Assembly: GCA_963776845.1 (NCBI GenBank)
Contig: CAVZOJ010000007.1
Span: forward strand, 186,001 to 250,000
Length of the DNA: 64,000 bases
From: Roseitranquillus sp963776845
Lineage (GTDB): Bacteria > Pseudomonadota > Alphaproteobacteria > Rhodobacterales > Rhodobacteraceae
Direction: 5' to 3'
In this document: one piece after another, positions 1 to 8,644 of the stretch
Numbering within the stretch: the first letter of the stretch is position 1
Layout of the letters: every line of letters starts with the position of its first letter
Translations under genes and position numbers: made by a program
The notes under the pieces: model-generated
The model's input: only the letters and a program-made list of their open reading frames with translations
Told to the model about the DNA's origin: nothing
The model's database searches: none

Positions 1-2
1 AG

Positions 3-515
3 GCCCGAGGCATCGGCACGAACGGCGTCATCTACCGCATCGACTATCCGACGGGCATGTCGGCCGCCGTTATCCTGAACACTCTGCGTACGCCGGACTA
101 CGCACGCCGCCAGTTCCGGAAGTATCGCGACGATCTGCAGGCATTGGCCTACGCCACCTGTGACGCTCTCGTCTATTTCTCGCAGGTCGGGGTTTCTTCG
201 ACGACGCAACTCACGGCCGAGGAGATCAGGTTTCTTCGGCTGGTGGCGCTCAGCGAGGATCCGGCGCGCGCGCTTTCCATGGATTGCCGGTACGGGTCGG
301 TCAAGAACGTCCAGATGCAGATCGTGCGCAAGCTGGGCGTGAAGTCGATCTTCCAGGCGGTGCTCATCGCGGCGCGACGCGGACTCCTCGATGCGGCCAT
401 CTACGACCCGTCGGAAATCGTCGCGACGCGGCCGAAGGTCGCCGGATGGGATTTCGCGATGGATTGCAACTCCGCCAACACCGAAGAGGAGAGCGTCTAC
501 CTGCAGAGCGCCTGA
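3..515 (+). CDS. LuxR-like transcriptional regulator, 5'-truncated by window edge
   Basis: The frame is open from the first codon of the window, so the true start lies outside it; the internal ATG at 57 is probably not the start. The first ~70 residues resemble the end of an autoinducer-binding-type domain. The second half (LTAEEIRFLRLVAL through VKNVQMQIVRKLGV to AVLIAARRGLL) has the spacing of a LuxR-type helix-turn-helix, including the SVKNV recognition-helix start. The motif is divergent: the usual GxSxKEIA turn is replaced by a less regular segment. A ~40-residue tail follows the HTH, longer than usual. It is convergent with the ABC exporter. Ligand and targets cannot be inferred. Confidence 0.6.
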   Translation, partial: ARGIGTNGVIYRIDYPTGMSAAVILNTLRTPDYARRQFRKYRDDLQALAYATCDALVYFSQVGVSSTTQLTAEEIRFLRLVALSEDPARALSMDCRYGSVKNVQMQIVRKLGVKSIFQAVLIAARRGLLDAAIYDPSEIVATRPKVAGWDFAMDCNSANTEEESVYLQSA

Positions 516-528
516 GCGGGCCTCAGGC
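510..528. terminator. bidirectional hairpin between convergent genes
   Basis: A 7-bp perfect stem (GCCTGAG / CTCAGGC) with a 5-nt loop spans the stop of the LuxR-like gene and the stop of the opposing ABC exporter. There is no clear T-run on either side, so this is a probable but weak terminator. Confidence 0.4.
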
Positions 529-2335
529 TGCCGCGCTCTCTTCCGCGGCCTGGCGCTGCCACAAGGCGGCGTAGCGCTCGCCACGCGCCAGCAGCTCTTC
601 GTGACGGCCCTGCTCGACGATCCTGCCGTCGTGCAGGACGACGATCCTGTCGGCGTCGACCACGGTCGACAAGCGGTGCGCGATGACGATGACGCTGCGC
701 CCGCGGCTCATCGCACGCAGCTCCGACTGGATCTCGGCCTCCGTCTCGGAGTTCGAGCGCCGACGTGGCCTCGTCGAGCAGCAGTATCGGCGGGTCCTTG
801 AGCAACGTCCGCGCGATACCGACGCGCTGCTTCTCTCCACCGGAGAGCTTCAGCCCACGTTCCCCGACCTGTGTGTCATAGCCGTCCGGAAGACTGCGGA
901 CGAAGTCGTGGATTTTCGCCGCGCGCGCCGCGCCTTCGATCTCGGCCACCGAGGCGTCCGGGCGTCCATAGGCAATGTTATAGCCGATCGTGTCATTGAA
1001 GAGGACGGTATCCTGCGGCACGACACCCACCGCGTCGTGCAGGCTTTCCTGCGTGACGTCCCGCACGTCCTGTCCGTCGATCCTCAGCGCGCCGCCGCTT
1101 ACGTCATAGAAGCGAAAGAGCAGGCGGCCGATCGTGGACTTGCCCGCCCCGGTCGGCCCCACGATCGCGACCGTCTCACCTGGACCGACGCGCACCGAGA
1201 CGCCCTTGAGAATCGGTCGCACGTCTTCGTACCCGAAGTAGACATCGTCGAACACGACCTCGCCCCCCCGGACATCGAGCGGTCTTGCGCCGCGCCTGTC
1301 GTTCACCTCTGCCGGCTGTTCCAGCAGGTCGAACATGTCGGCCATGTCGATCAGCGCCTGACGAATTTCGCGGTAGACCGTGCCGAGGAAATTCAGCGGC
1401 ATCGTGATCTGGATCATGTAGGCGTTGACCATCACGAAGTCGCCGACGGTCAACTCGCCCGACTGCACGCCCGCCGCCGCCATGACCATGACAATCACGA
1501 GGCCGGCGGTGATGAGGAGCGATTGGCCGACATTGAGGAACGCCAGACTGTAGCTCGTCTTGAGAGCGGCACGTTCGTATCCCGCCATCGCGTTGTCGTA
1601 GCGTTCTGCCTCCCGGCCCTCCGCTCCGAAATACTTGACGGTTTCGAAGTTCAGCAGGCTGTCGATCGCCTTCTGATTGGCATCGGTGTCCTGCTCGTTC
1701 ATCTGGCGACGAATCTGCACCCGCCATTCGGTCACCTTGAAGGTGAACCAGACGTAGAGGACGATCGTCACAGCGACGACGACAAGGTACCAGATGTCGA
1801 AGATCCAGGCGAGCACCACGGCGATCAGCAGAAGCTCCAGTATCAGCGGACCGATCGAGAAGAGCAGGAAGCGGAGCAGGAACTCGACGCCCTTGACGCC
1901 GCGCTCGACGATGCGGCTGAGGCCTCCTGTCCGACGCGTCAGGTGATAGCGCAGGCTCAGCCGGTGGATGTGGGTGAAGGTCTCGAGCGCCAGTCGGCGA
2001 AGCGCTCGCTGTCCGACCGCCGCGAAGAGCGCGTCGCGAAGTTGCTGGAATCCGACGTTGAGCAGCCGCGCGCCGCCGTAGGCAACGGTCAGCCCAATCG
2101 CCCCCATCGCCATGATCCAGGCGGCGCTGTCCGCATCGCCCGCCAAGGCGTCTACGGCGCCCTTGTAGAAGAACGGCGTTCCGACCGCGATCAGCTTTGA
2201 TACTAGTAGAGCCGCCATCGCGAGAACGACGCGCACCCTCAGACGCCGGTCGTCTTCGGGCCAGAGGTATGGCGCAACCCGGCGGATCGTCCGCAGGTCG
2301 CTTCTTCGCGCTGCGCTTTCGGAGGCTTCGGTCAT
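523..2335 (-). pseudogene. Atm1/HMT1-type ABC exporter, single-base frameshift
   Basis: A half-size exporter: about 300 residues of six-helix membrane domain followed by one ATPase domain, the layout of the Atm1/ABCB7 family that exports glutathione-linked or sulfur compounds across the inner membrane. Visible motifs are Walker A GPTGAGKST, signature LSGGEKQRVGIA and Walker B ILLLDEATSAL. Directly after Walker B the frame breaks: one extra base in the TT at 752-753 (+ strand) shifts reading, and the correct C-terminus (SETEAEIQSEL, IVIAHRLSTV H-loop, IVVLHDGRIVEQGRH) continues in the neighbouring frame to a stop at 523. Without the insertion the protein would be about 600 aa and complete. Either a sequencing indel or a recent null allele. 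Atm1-like assignment rests on the N-terminal LRTIRRVAPYLWPEDDRRLR segment. Confidence 0.8.
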
Positions 2336-2372
2336 CCGCGGCGATGTATGCCCCCGCCGCGGATAAGACCAG

Positions 2373-2834
2373 TCACGCCGGATGCAACTCCGACTTGAGG
2401 ACCTTCTCGATGTCCTCGACCGAGTGGTTCGTCAGCGTCTTGTCGACTTCGCCGACGACCCGGTCCGCAACCTCCTTGTGGAGCTTGTCGCGCATCTCGC
2501 CGAGGACACTGGGCGACGCCACCAAAACGATACGCCGGAATTCGCCGCGATGCGCCCGGTCGTACAGCATCTCGGCCAGATGGTCGGCGAAGCGGTCCTT
2601 GGCGAGTTCATGCCAGTCGGTGTCCTCGTAAGCCGACCGACCCGGCCCAACGCTTTCCTGCTGGCGCCCGCGACGGTTTGCCGCCTGATCTCGGGTCGGT
2701 GGATTGTCCTGATCCTCCCGTCGACGGACGTTCAAAACCGGATATTCCGCATCGCCGTCATTTACGAGGAACAGCGCCTTTTCGCCGTCGGCGACGAGCA
2801 CCCAGGTCTCGTTGCTGAGATCATGCACCGGCAT
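2373..2834 (-). CDS. host attachment family protein (PF10116-like)
   Basis: 153 aa, soluble, no signal peptide. The opening WVLVADGEKALFLVNDG and the later FADHLAEMLYDRAHRGEFRRIVLVASPSVLGEMRDKL blocks match the 'protein required for attachment to host cells' family, which is related to archaeal release-factor-like folds. The molecular role of the family is not established. A low-complexity acidic/basic linker (around residues 37-70) separates the two blocks. The start codon overlaps the stop of the upstream small gene as TGATG, so the two are translationally coupled. Confidence 0.8.
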   Translation of the reverse strand: MPVHDLSNETWVLVADGEKALFLVNDGDAEYPVLNVRRREDQDNPPTRDQAANRRGRQQESVGPGRSAYEDTDWHELAKDRFADHLAEMLYDRAHRGEFRRIVLVASPSVLGEMRDKLHKEVADRVVGEVDKTLTNHSVEDIEKVLKSELHPA

Positions 2835-3061
2835 CAGCGGTTCTCCTCACCGAGGTTCGACGTCCCCGGCTTTTCCTCGTCGGACTTGCGAACGCGCGTC
2901 TTGCCGCCCGGACGAGCCGCGGCGCGCTTCAGTTCGTCCTCCGACCCAATCGTACGGGCGACGTTGCCGCCGTCTCGGCCCGATTGCTCGACCTCGCCCT
3001 CGGTGCCGAGAATCTCGTCGGTCTCCCGCTTGCCATCTTTCGATCTCTGACGTTCGGCCAT
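2834..3061 (-). CDS. small charged protein, unrecognised
   Basis: 75 aa, almost entirely charged and polar residues (Lys, Arg, Glu, Asp, Gly), no hydrophobic core, so probably disordered. I do not recognise a family. Its stop overlaps the start of the host-attachment gene by one base (TGATG), and that coupling is the best evidence that it is real. Confidence 0.55.
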   Translation of the reverse strand: MAERQRSKDGKRETDEILGTEGEVEQSGRDGGNVARTIGSEDELKRAAARPGGKTRVRKSDEEKPGTSNLGEENR

Positions 3062-3295
3062 GTCGTCCTCCGTCGTTCGTCTCTCGCGGGAGAAACCGGC
3101 GGGACACGGCGCGGGTTCCGGGGAACAACGTCGCGGAAGCGTTGAGTCGCCTCAAGGAAGGCCCGGAAGCCGCTTCGGGTAGGGCGCGCGGCGACGAGCC
3201 TCGGCAAGGCCCGCCTCGCCGCGCGACATCTCTCGCCCGTGCGGCAAGTTCGCACGAACACGCTTCCGGAGATTGCAGCGCTTTCCCACTCGCAT

Positions 3296-3484
3296 TCAGC
3301 CGCGTCGAAAGACCTTGTCGACGTCCGCCCGCGCGATGCCGATGTCATCCAATTGCGCATCGGAGAGTTCTTCGAGCTTGCGGCGCTCCCGGTAGGCGGA
3401 ATCAAGCCGCATCAGGATGCCGGCCGGGTCGAAGCTCGGCAGGGCGCGCGGGCGGGACATGGCGAGGCGCAGAGCATTGATCAT
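3296..3484 (-). CDS. DUF1127 small protein
   Basis: 62 aa from the ATG at 3484 (MINALRLAM); a longer reading from 3514 is possible but less typical. The C-terminal half has the DUF1127 pattern: a basic helix (YRERRKLEELS) then DAQLDDIGIARADVDKVF. DUF1127 proteins are short, Arg-rich, often stress-induced in alphaproteobacteria, and some bind RNA or affect sRNA turnover. This is one of three DUF1127-like genes in the window. Confidence 0.8.
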   Translation of the reverse strand: MINALRLAMSRPRALPSFDPAGILMRLDSAYRERRKLEELSDAQLDDIGIARADVDKVFRRG

Positions 3485-3594
3485 GGCGAAACCCTTCTGG
3501 CTGGTCTGCGGCAAACTTGCCGCGCAACTCGGCGTAACATTTACGCGGGGTCAGCCATCAGTACGCGCCTCACGACTTGACAGGTTTGACATGA

Positions 3595-3625
3595 AAAGGC
3601 GGCGCCTCTTTCAAATCGCCGCCTG
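3595..3625 (-). terminator. intrinsic terminator downstream of sodB
   Basis: On the minus strand an 8-bp stem AGGCGGCG / CGCCGCCT with a 12-nt loop is followed by TTTTC. It lies about 40 bp past the sodB stop and before the DUF1127 gene, so the two genes are probably separate transcription units. Confidence 0.7.
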
Positions 3626-3663
3626 GCCGGAACTGCTTGTGTCGGACCGCGTCCCCGGCGCGA

Positions 3664-4269
3664 CTAGCCGGGCATGCGGCTCGCCACGTTCTCCCAGTTG
3701 ACGAGATTGTCCAGGAAGTTCTTGAGATACGCCGGGCGCTTGTTGCGGAAATCGATGTAGTAGGAGTGCTCCCACACGTCACAGCCCAGCAGCGCCGTCT
3801 GTCCGAAGCAGAGCGGGTTCACGCCATTTTCGGTCTTCGTCACCTTCAGCGAACCGTCGGACTCCGCCACGAGCCACGCCCAGCCGGAGCCGAACTGCCC
3901 GCCGCCTGCGGCCGCGAAATCGTCCTTGAACTTGTCGACGCTGCCGAACGCCTGGACGATCTTCTGCTCCAGTTCGCCCGGCATCTTACTCTCCTCGGGC
4001 GTCATCATTTCCCAGAATTGGTTATGATTCCAGTACTGCGACGCGTTGTTGAAGATGCCATTCTGGGCGACGGCATTCTTGTCGTAGGTGCCCTTGATGA
4101 TCTCCTCGACGTCCTTGCCTTCCCACTCCGTTCCGGCGACGGCCTTGTTGCCGTTGTCGACGTAGGCCTTGTGGTGGATGTCATGGTGGTACTCCAACGT
4201 CTCCTTGCTCATGCCTTTTCCAGCAAGCGCGTCATGCGCGTACGGCAGGTCGGGTAGCGTGAAAGCCAT
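3664..4269 (-). CDS. sodB: superoxide dismutase (Fe/Mn)
   Basis: 201 aa, full length for the family, cytoplasmic (no signal peptide). It dismutates superoxide to hydrogen peroxide and oxygen. Metal ligands expected for Fe/Mn-SOD are all visible: His28 in YHHDIHH, His82 in YWNHNQFW, Asp164 and His168 in GCDVWEHSYY. The AGGGQFGSGWAWL block favours the iron-type (SodB) subgroup, though cambialistic use cannot be excluded. It is monocistronic, with its own terminator. Confidence 0.95.
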   Translation of the reverse strand: MAFTLPDLPYAHDALAGKGMSKETLEYHHDIHHKAYVDNGNKAVAGTEWEGKDVEEIIKGTYDKNAVAQNGIFNNASQYWNHNQFWEMMTPEESKMPGELEQKIVQAFGSVDKFKDDFAAAGGGQFGSGWAWLVAESDGSLKVTKTENGVNPLCFGQTALLGCDVWEHSYYIDFRNKRPAYLKNFLDNLVNWENVASRMPG

Positions 4270-4671
4270 GTCGTTCCCTCCATCATGAATTGCGCGGCAC
4301 CCTGTTCCGGTGCCGCGTGGTCGTCAACCTTCACGGTCAACGTTATGGAAGCCCAGCGGTTCACTCGTCCTCGCCTCGACCCTCGGATACCGCAGCACGT
4401 GGGCGCGCTCGGGGAAAATCCCGCTCCGAGATGGTGCCGTGGCCAGCGTCACCCCTTTTTCCGCAGCCACAATGCCCGGCAGACGCGCTCATCCGAACGC
4501 GAACGGGAACGATCCCTGGGATCGGAGCAACTTCGAAGATGACGCGGATCCAAAGAGAAATGTGGATAGGCCACGGCGACGCAGAACCAGAAATCCGCGA
4601 AGGAGGTCGGTCGGCCGACGACTGATCAGCGCCCCGCACATCCTGCGGTCGCGGGCGCCGCCTGGACATCG
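4270..4671. other. non-coding stretch upstream of sodB, up to the IS left end
   Basis: No convincing gene. Just upstream of sodB lies an 8-bp inverted repeat (GCGGCACC 4294-4301 / GGTGCCGC 4309-4316), which could be a regulator site or a hairpin in the sodB leader. Open frames here are short and lack family similarity. The IS element to the right interrupted this non-coding DNA, and its counterpart resumes at 5944. Confidence 0.5.
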
Positions 4672-4735
4672 TGCTGTGACCCCCGCTTTCTCCTCCATCT
4701 GAAGTAAGAGTCCGGCCGAACGAGAGGACCGGACG

Positions 4736-5002
4736 ATGAAGCGATCGAAGTTCACTGTGGAGCAGATCATCGGCGTGCTGCGCGAGCAGGAGGCTGGCGC
4801 GACGACGGCGGAGGTGTGCCGGCGGCACGGGATCAGCAGCGCCACGTTCTACGCCTGGAAGTCGAAGTATGGCGGCATGGAGGTGTCGGACGCGAAGCGG
4901 CTGAGGGCCGTGGAGGAGGAGAATGCCAAGCTGAAGCGGCTGCTGGCGGACGCTATGCTCGACAACGTCGCGCTGAAGGATCTCCTGACGCGAAAGTGGT
5001 AG
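4736..5002 (+). CDS. IS3-family transposase OrfA
   Basis: 88 aa. N-terminal helix-turn-helix (KFTVEQIIGVLREQEAG, CRRHGISSATFYAWKSKYGG) followed by a leucine-zipper-like helix (LRAVEEENAKLKRLLADAML). It binds the IS ends and is read through by -1 frameshifting into OrfB. It ends RKW-stop; the AAAG in CGAAAGTGG is a plausible slippage site. Confidence 0.92.
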   Translation: MKRSKFTVEQIIGVLREQEAGATTAEVCRRHGISSATFYAWKSKYGGMEVSDAKRLRAVEEENAKLKRLLADAMLDNVALKDLLTRKW

Positions 5003-5925
5003 CGCCCGCCGCCAAGCGGAAAGCTGTCGCCCACCTCGTGCAGGCGCACGGGGTGAGCGAGCGGCGGGCGTGCTCCCTGGTCGGCGCGGACCGGACGATG
5101 ATCCGGTATCGCCGCCGCCGTCCCGACGATGCCGATCTCCGCGAGCGGCTGCGCGACCTGGCGGATGCGCGACGGCGCTTCGGTTATCGGCGCCTGCACG
5201 TTCTCTTGCGCCAGGAGGGTTGGACCGTGAACCGCAAGAAGACCCAGCGGCTCTACCGCGAGGAGGGCCTGTCGGTGCGCCGCCGACGCGGGCGCAAGAA
5301 ACGCGCGACCGGCACGCGCGCGCCGATCCTGACGGCAGCGACACCGAACGCGCGCTGGTCGGTGGATTTCGTGCACGACCAGCTCGTCACCGGTTGCCGG
5401 CTACGCATCCTCAACGTGGTCGACGACGTCACCAAGGAATGCCTGGCGGCCATCGTCGAGACCTCGATCTCTGGCAAGCGCGTGGCACGCGAGCTGAACG
5501 CGCTCGTCGCGATGCGCGGCAAGCCCGAGCTGATTGTCAGCGACCACGGCACCGAGTTCACCTCGAACGCCATGCTCGCCTGGACCGAGGCCGCCGGCGT
5601 CGCCTGGCACTTCATCGCGCCGGGCAAGCCGATGCAGAACGGCATCTGCGAGGCCTTCAACGGGCGGATGCGCGACGAGCTTCTCAACGAGAGCCTGTTC
5701 TTCGACCTCGAGCAGGCCCGCCGGAAGGTCGCGGCATGGGTCATCGATTACAATCAGTACCGACCGCATTCTGCGATCGGCTACGAGACGCCGGCAGCCT
5801 ACGCAGCTCGGCTCACCGCAATGGACGGCCGGCTCCGCGGAGCGGGAACGCTCCGCCGGCCGCCCATTGCTCCATCGGCGCACCAGCGCCATTCTGAAGC
5901 GCCAACTCTGGCTTCAGCTGGATGA
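4996..5925 (+). CDS. IS3-family transposase OrfB (DDE integrase domain)
   Basis: About 309 aa in the -1 frame relative to OrfA, overlapping it by a few bases; made either as an OrfAB fusion by frameshifting or from the GTG at 4996. DDE residues are visible: Asp in WSVDFVHD, Asp in IVSDHGTEF, Glu in GICEAFNGRMRDELLNE, the last followed by the family's RPHSAIGY(E)TP end motif. Full length and undamaged. Confidence 0.92.
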   Translation: MVAPAAKRKAVAHLVQAHGVSERRACSLVGADRTMIRYRRRRPDDADLRERLRDLADARRRFGYRRLHVLLRQEGWTVNRKKTQRLYREEGLSVRRRRGRKKRATGTRAPILTAATPNARWSVDFVHDQLVTGCRLRILNVVDDVTKECLAAIVETSISGKRVARELNALVAMRGKPELIVSDHGTEFTSNAMLAWTEAAGVAWHFIAPGKPMQNGICEAFNGRMRDELLNESLFFDLEQARRKVAAWVIDYNQYRPHSAIGYETPAAYAARLTAMDGRLRGAGTLRRPPIAPSAHQRHSEAPTLASAG

Positions 5926-5999
5926 AAGTCGGGGGTCACAGCAATCGGAGGGTCCAGTCGCATCCGCACGCGCCGCTGCGGGCGCGCGTCAGGGAGTAT

Positions 6000-6022
6000 A
6001 GCGGCGGCCGGGGACCGCCGCT
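6000..6022 (-). terminator. hairpin after the beta-propeller gene
   Basis: 8-bp perfect stem AGCGGCGG / CCGCCGCT with a 7-nt loop, about 10 bp past the stop of the minus-strand gene. The following bases are only weakly T-rich, so termination is probable, not certain. Confidence 0.45.
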
Positions 6023-6032
6023 CGTGCTCGGG

Positions 6033-7179
6033 TCAGTGGGTGTGGGTGTCCTCGGCGTCGGGCGTCAGCGCGATCATGTTCACGGTGAGCCCGGCGTCCT
6101 TGAACGTGTCGATGCTGCCCGTCTTCTCGCCAGTCTCGAGGTCGATGACGGAGATCGAGCCGTCGTTGATGCCCTCGATGTTGGCGAGGCCGTTCTGCAC
6201 GTAGGCGCGGGTCCCGTCGGGCGAGAACACCAGGTGGTGCGCCCCCGGCGCGGCTTCGGCGGCCCAGAGGTGGCGCGGCGCGCGCGGATCGCTGATGTCG
6301 AAGGCGTTGAGGTGCCCCGGCGCCGCAGTCGTCACGTAGGCCCGGTCGCCGTCCTCGTTGAAGTAGACCTCGAGCGCCACGCCCTGCCCGAGCGACCCGA
6401 AGTCGAACGTCTGGGCGAACGTGAATTCCTCGGTCTCGGGCTGCCACTCGCCGAGCCAGAGCGTCCCCTCCGTGGCGGTGGTGACGTAGGCAATCGGCGG
6501 CTCCGCGCCCGGGCACGAAGAACATCTCGACCGGCTCCGCCCGCGACGGCGAGGGTTTGTTCGAGACCTTGTGCGTCGAGAGCACCTCCTCGGTGCTGGC
6601 CCGGAGCACGGTGATCGTCTCCCCCGCGTCCGAAAAGTCGGCCGGGTTCGAGGTGCTGGTCAGCAGGATGCGATCGATGCCGTCATGCACGGTGATGCCG
6701 TGCGGGTACGGCTCGGGCAGCGCGATGGTGCGCAGCGGCGCGTCGGTCTCGGCGTCGCCGACGACGACGTTGGAGCTGCCCATGCAGCTGAGATACCAGC
6801 GGCCGAGCGCCTCGGAGAACGTCACGTCCTCAAGGACGACGCAGTCGGGCACGGAGACGACCTTCGGCCGGTAGGGGAACTCGGTGACGTCGAACACCCA
6901 GAGCTCGGAGCGGCCGAGCGACGTGACGTAGGCCCGGTCGCGCGCGGGATTGTAGAAGATGTGGTGCCCGATCAGGTCCGGCGGCAGGTCGATCCGCGCG
7001 AGGATCTGGCCGTAGTCCGGCGCCTCGGGGTCGAGTTCGACGAAGGCCAGGCCCTCGTGCCGGAGCGGCTGGCTTCCCTTGGTCTCGTAGAGCACGAGCG
7101 CCGTCTGCTCCGCCTCGGCGGCGGGGCCGCTGACGGCGAGCGCGGCGACGAGGGCGGCGGTGGAGGTGATGCGTTTCAT
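6033..7179 (-). pseudogene. secreted YVTN/YncE-like beta-propeller protein, one-base frameshift
   Basis: Start at 7179 is supported by AAGGAG eight bases upstream and by a signal peptide (MKRITSTAALVAALAVSG, cleaved after a PAAEAEQ stretch). The mature part shows repeated blades of the type 'DRAYVTSLGRSELWVFDV', 'GIDRILLTSTSN', 'DRAYVTTAAPGHLNAFDISD', 'GTRAYVQNG', typical of seven-bladed YVTN propellers in the periplasm. An extra base near 6506-6513 shifts the frame after EMFFVPG; the missing middle (PPIAYVTTATEGTLWLGEW) and C-terminus run in the adjacent frame to a stop at 6033, ending DTHTH. Intact length would be about 380 aa. It is downstream of a DUF1127 gene and a methyltransferase on the same strand. 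Ligand unknown. Confidence 0.7.
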
Positions 7180-7401
7180 GGTTGGTCTCCTTCTGGATGG
7201 TGAGGCGAGGCTGGCTCGCGATGGGCGATCGAGGGCGGCGAGCTGGTCCCGGCTGAGGCCGATGTCGCGCAGCTGGTGGTCGCTGAACTGCGCCAGGCCG
7301 ATGGAGCGAGGGCGCGGCACCGCCGACGCGAGGTGCCGGATGAGGCGCTCCGGCAAGCCGGGGCCGCCGGCCCCCGGGCGGGGTCCGCTTGCATGTGTCA
7401 T
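7180..7401 (-). CDS. DUF1127-like small protein without its own stop
   Basis: From ATG 7401 about 74 codons read a basic N-terminus and the DUF1127 core (QFSDHQLRDIGLSRDQLAALD). No stop codon occurs before the ATG of the beta-propeller gene, which is in the same frame, so translation would run straight into it. Most DUF1127 proteins stop soon after this core; a lost stop (indel) or a genuine fusion are both possible. The propeller gene's own strong Shine-Dalgarno argues for a separate start there. Confidence 0.55.
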
Positions 7402-7466
7402 GGTCAGACTCTCTTTCTCTTGCGCCGCGCTCGGGCGGCGGGATGGGCCGCCTCAGGGCGGCGGTG

Positions 7467-8549
7467 TCAGCGCCTCGCCACGAACCAGACGTTCATCGGA
7501 TCGTGCGGCAGGACGTGGCGGGAAACCTCGGCAAAGCCCGCATCGCGCAGCATCGCCTCGGCCGTCTCCCATCCCCACATCGTGCCGAGCCCTGCGCCGC
7601 CCTGGCCGAGCGACACCGGCGTGCAATGCGCGCAGGAGATCGCGTAGAGGAACGCCGCCATCGGGAAGTCGAGGTTGTTCTCGAGCCGCGCCGAGCCGCC
7701 GATGTCCTGCATCAGGTAGATGCCGCCGGGCCTCAGCGCGCCGTGCAGGCCGCGGATCAGGCCGGCCGGGTCCTTCTGGTCGTGCACCGCGTCGAACGAG
7801 GTGATGAGGTCGAACCGGGCGCGCTCGTCGTAGCCGGACAGGTCGCGCGTCTCGAAGCGGACATTGCCCAGACCGGCGCGCCGCGCGACCTCGGCGGCAT
7901 GGACGATGGCGTCCTCGCCGAGGTCGTAGCCGGTGAAGCGGCTCCGCGGGTAGCGCTCGGCCAGCGCGATCAGCGCCGAACCCTGGCCACAGCCGGCGTC
8001 GAGCACGTCGATGCCGGCCTCGAGCCGGGCGGCGAGGCCCGGCACCAGCGGCAGGATGTGGTCGAAGAGGCCGGCAGTGACGGTCTGGCCGCTGTCCTCC
8101 GCCATCATGTGGTGGAAGCAGGGGTAGTCTTCGTAGCGGGTGCCGGCGCCGGTCTCGAAGCACGCGAGGAGACGGTCCTGCACCTGCCCGAGCAGCGCGA
8201 CGTGCTGCGCGTAGACGGCCATGTTGCCGAGCGCCCCGCCCCGCGTGAGGCTCGCGGCATGCTCCGGCGGCAGGCGGTAGGTGCCGCGCGCGGGGTCGTA
8301 GTCGATGATGCGGCCGGTCACCATGACCGCCAGCCATTCGCGCACGTAGCGCTCGGCGAGCGCCGCCTCCTCGGCGATCTCTGCGCTGGTGGCGGGAGGC
8401 AGTTCGGCCAGCGTGTCGAAGAGGCCGGTGCGGTGGCCGATGGAAATCATCGTCGCGATGGCGCCGTCGTTGACGAGGCCGGCGACGCGGTCGAGGAACG
8501 CCTCCGCGCGGGCGGCATCGAAATCGGTCGCGGGGATGTGCTGTGTCAT
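7467..8549 (-). CDS. class I SAM-dependent methyltransferase with N-terminal winged helix
   Basis: 360 aa. Residues ~10-90 form a winged-helix-like dimerisation region (RVAGLVNDGAIATMISIGHRTGLFDTL, ATSAEIAEEAALAERYVREWL). The Rossmann methyltransferase domain follows: motif I IDVLDAGCGQGSALIALAE, acidic loop FTGYDLGEDAI, motif IV DLITSFDAVHDQKDP, then LRPGGIYLMQDIG. This resembles the Rv2258c-type family, which methylates small molecules; the substrate is not known. It is divergent from a GlxA-type AraC regulator 95 bp away, a common arrangement in which the regulator controls the enzyme. Confidence 0.85.
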   Translation of the reverse strand: MTQHIPATDFDAARAEAFLDRVAGLVNDGAIATMISIGHRTGLFDTLAELPPATSAEIAEEAALAERYVREWLAVMVTGRIIDYDPARGTYRLPPEHAASLTRGGALGNMAVYAQHVALLGQVQDRLLACFETGAGTRYEDYPCFHHMMAEDSGQTVTAGLFDHILPLVPGLAARLEAGIDVLDAGCGQGSALIALAERYPRSRFTGYDLGEDAIVHAAEVARRAGLGNVRFETRDLSGYDERARFDLITSFDAVHDQKDPAGLIRGLHGALRPGGIYLMQDIGGSARLENNLDFPMAAFLYAISCAHCTPVSLGQGGAGLGTMWGWETAEAMLRDAGFAEVSRHVLPHDPMNVWFVARR

Positions 8550-8644
8550 GTCCGTCTCCAGGCAAGGTGGGTCGATGCGCTGGAGTACGCGGGTGGCGCC
8601 GTGGTACGAAGGGGCGTTCCTGACGCAAACGGGTCGAATCCGCC

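Larger units (their letters stand above)
4672..5943 (+). mobile_element. IS3-family (IS407-like) insertion sequence, intact
   Basis: 1272 bp. Both ends begin with the same 14 bases, TGCTGTGACCCCCG, read inward, and the similarity continues imperfectly for about 35 bp. The element is flanked by a perfect 4-bp direct repeat ATCG (4668-4671 and 5944-5947), the target-duplication length known for the IS407 group. It carries overlapping orfA and orfB. Intact ends, target duplication and full-length frames indicate a recent, possibly still active, insertion. Confidence 0.92.

Noticed and set aside
683..2200. A 505-codon open frame antisense to the ABC exporter
   Set aside because: It is the mirror of the exporter's GC-rich codons, with no ribosome site and a His/Asp/Arg-rich composition typical of antisense shadows.
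4361..5344. A 327-codon minus-strand frame crossing the IS left end
   Set aside because: It spans the IS boundary and is low-complexity Arg/Gly/Ser; the IS genes explain the sequence.
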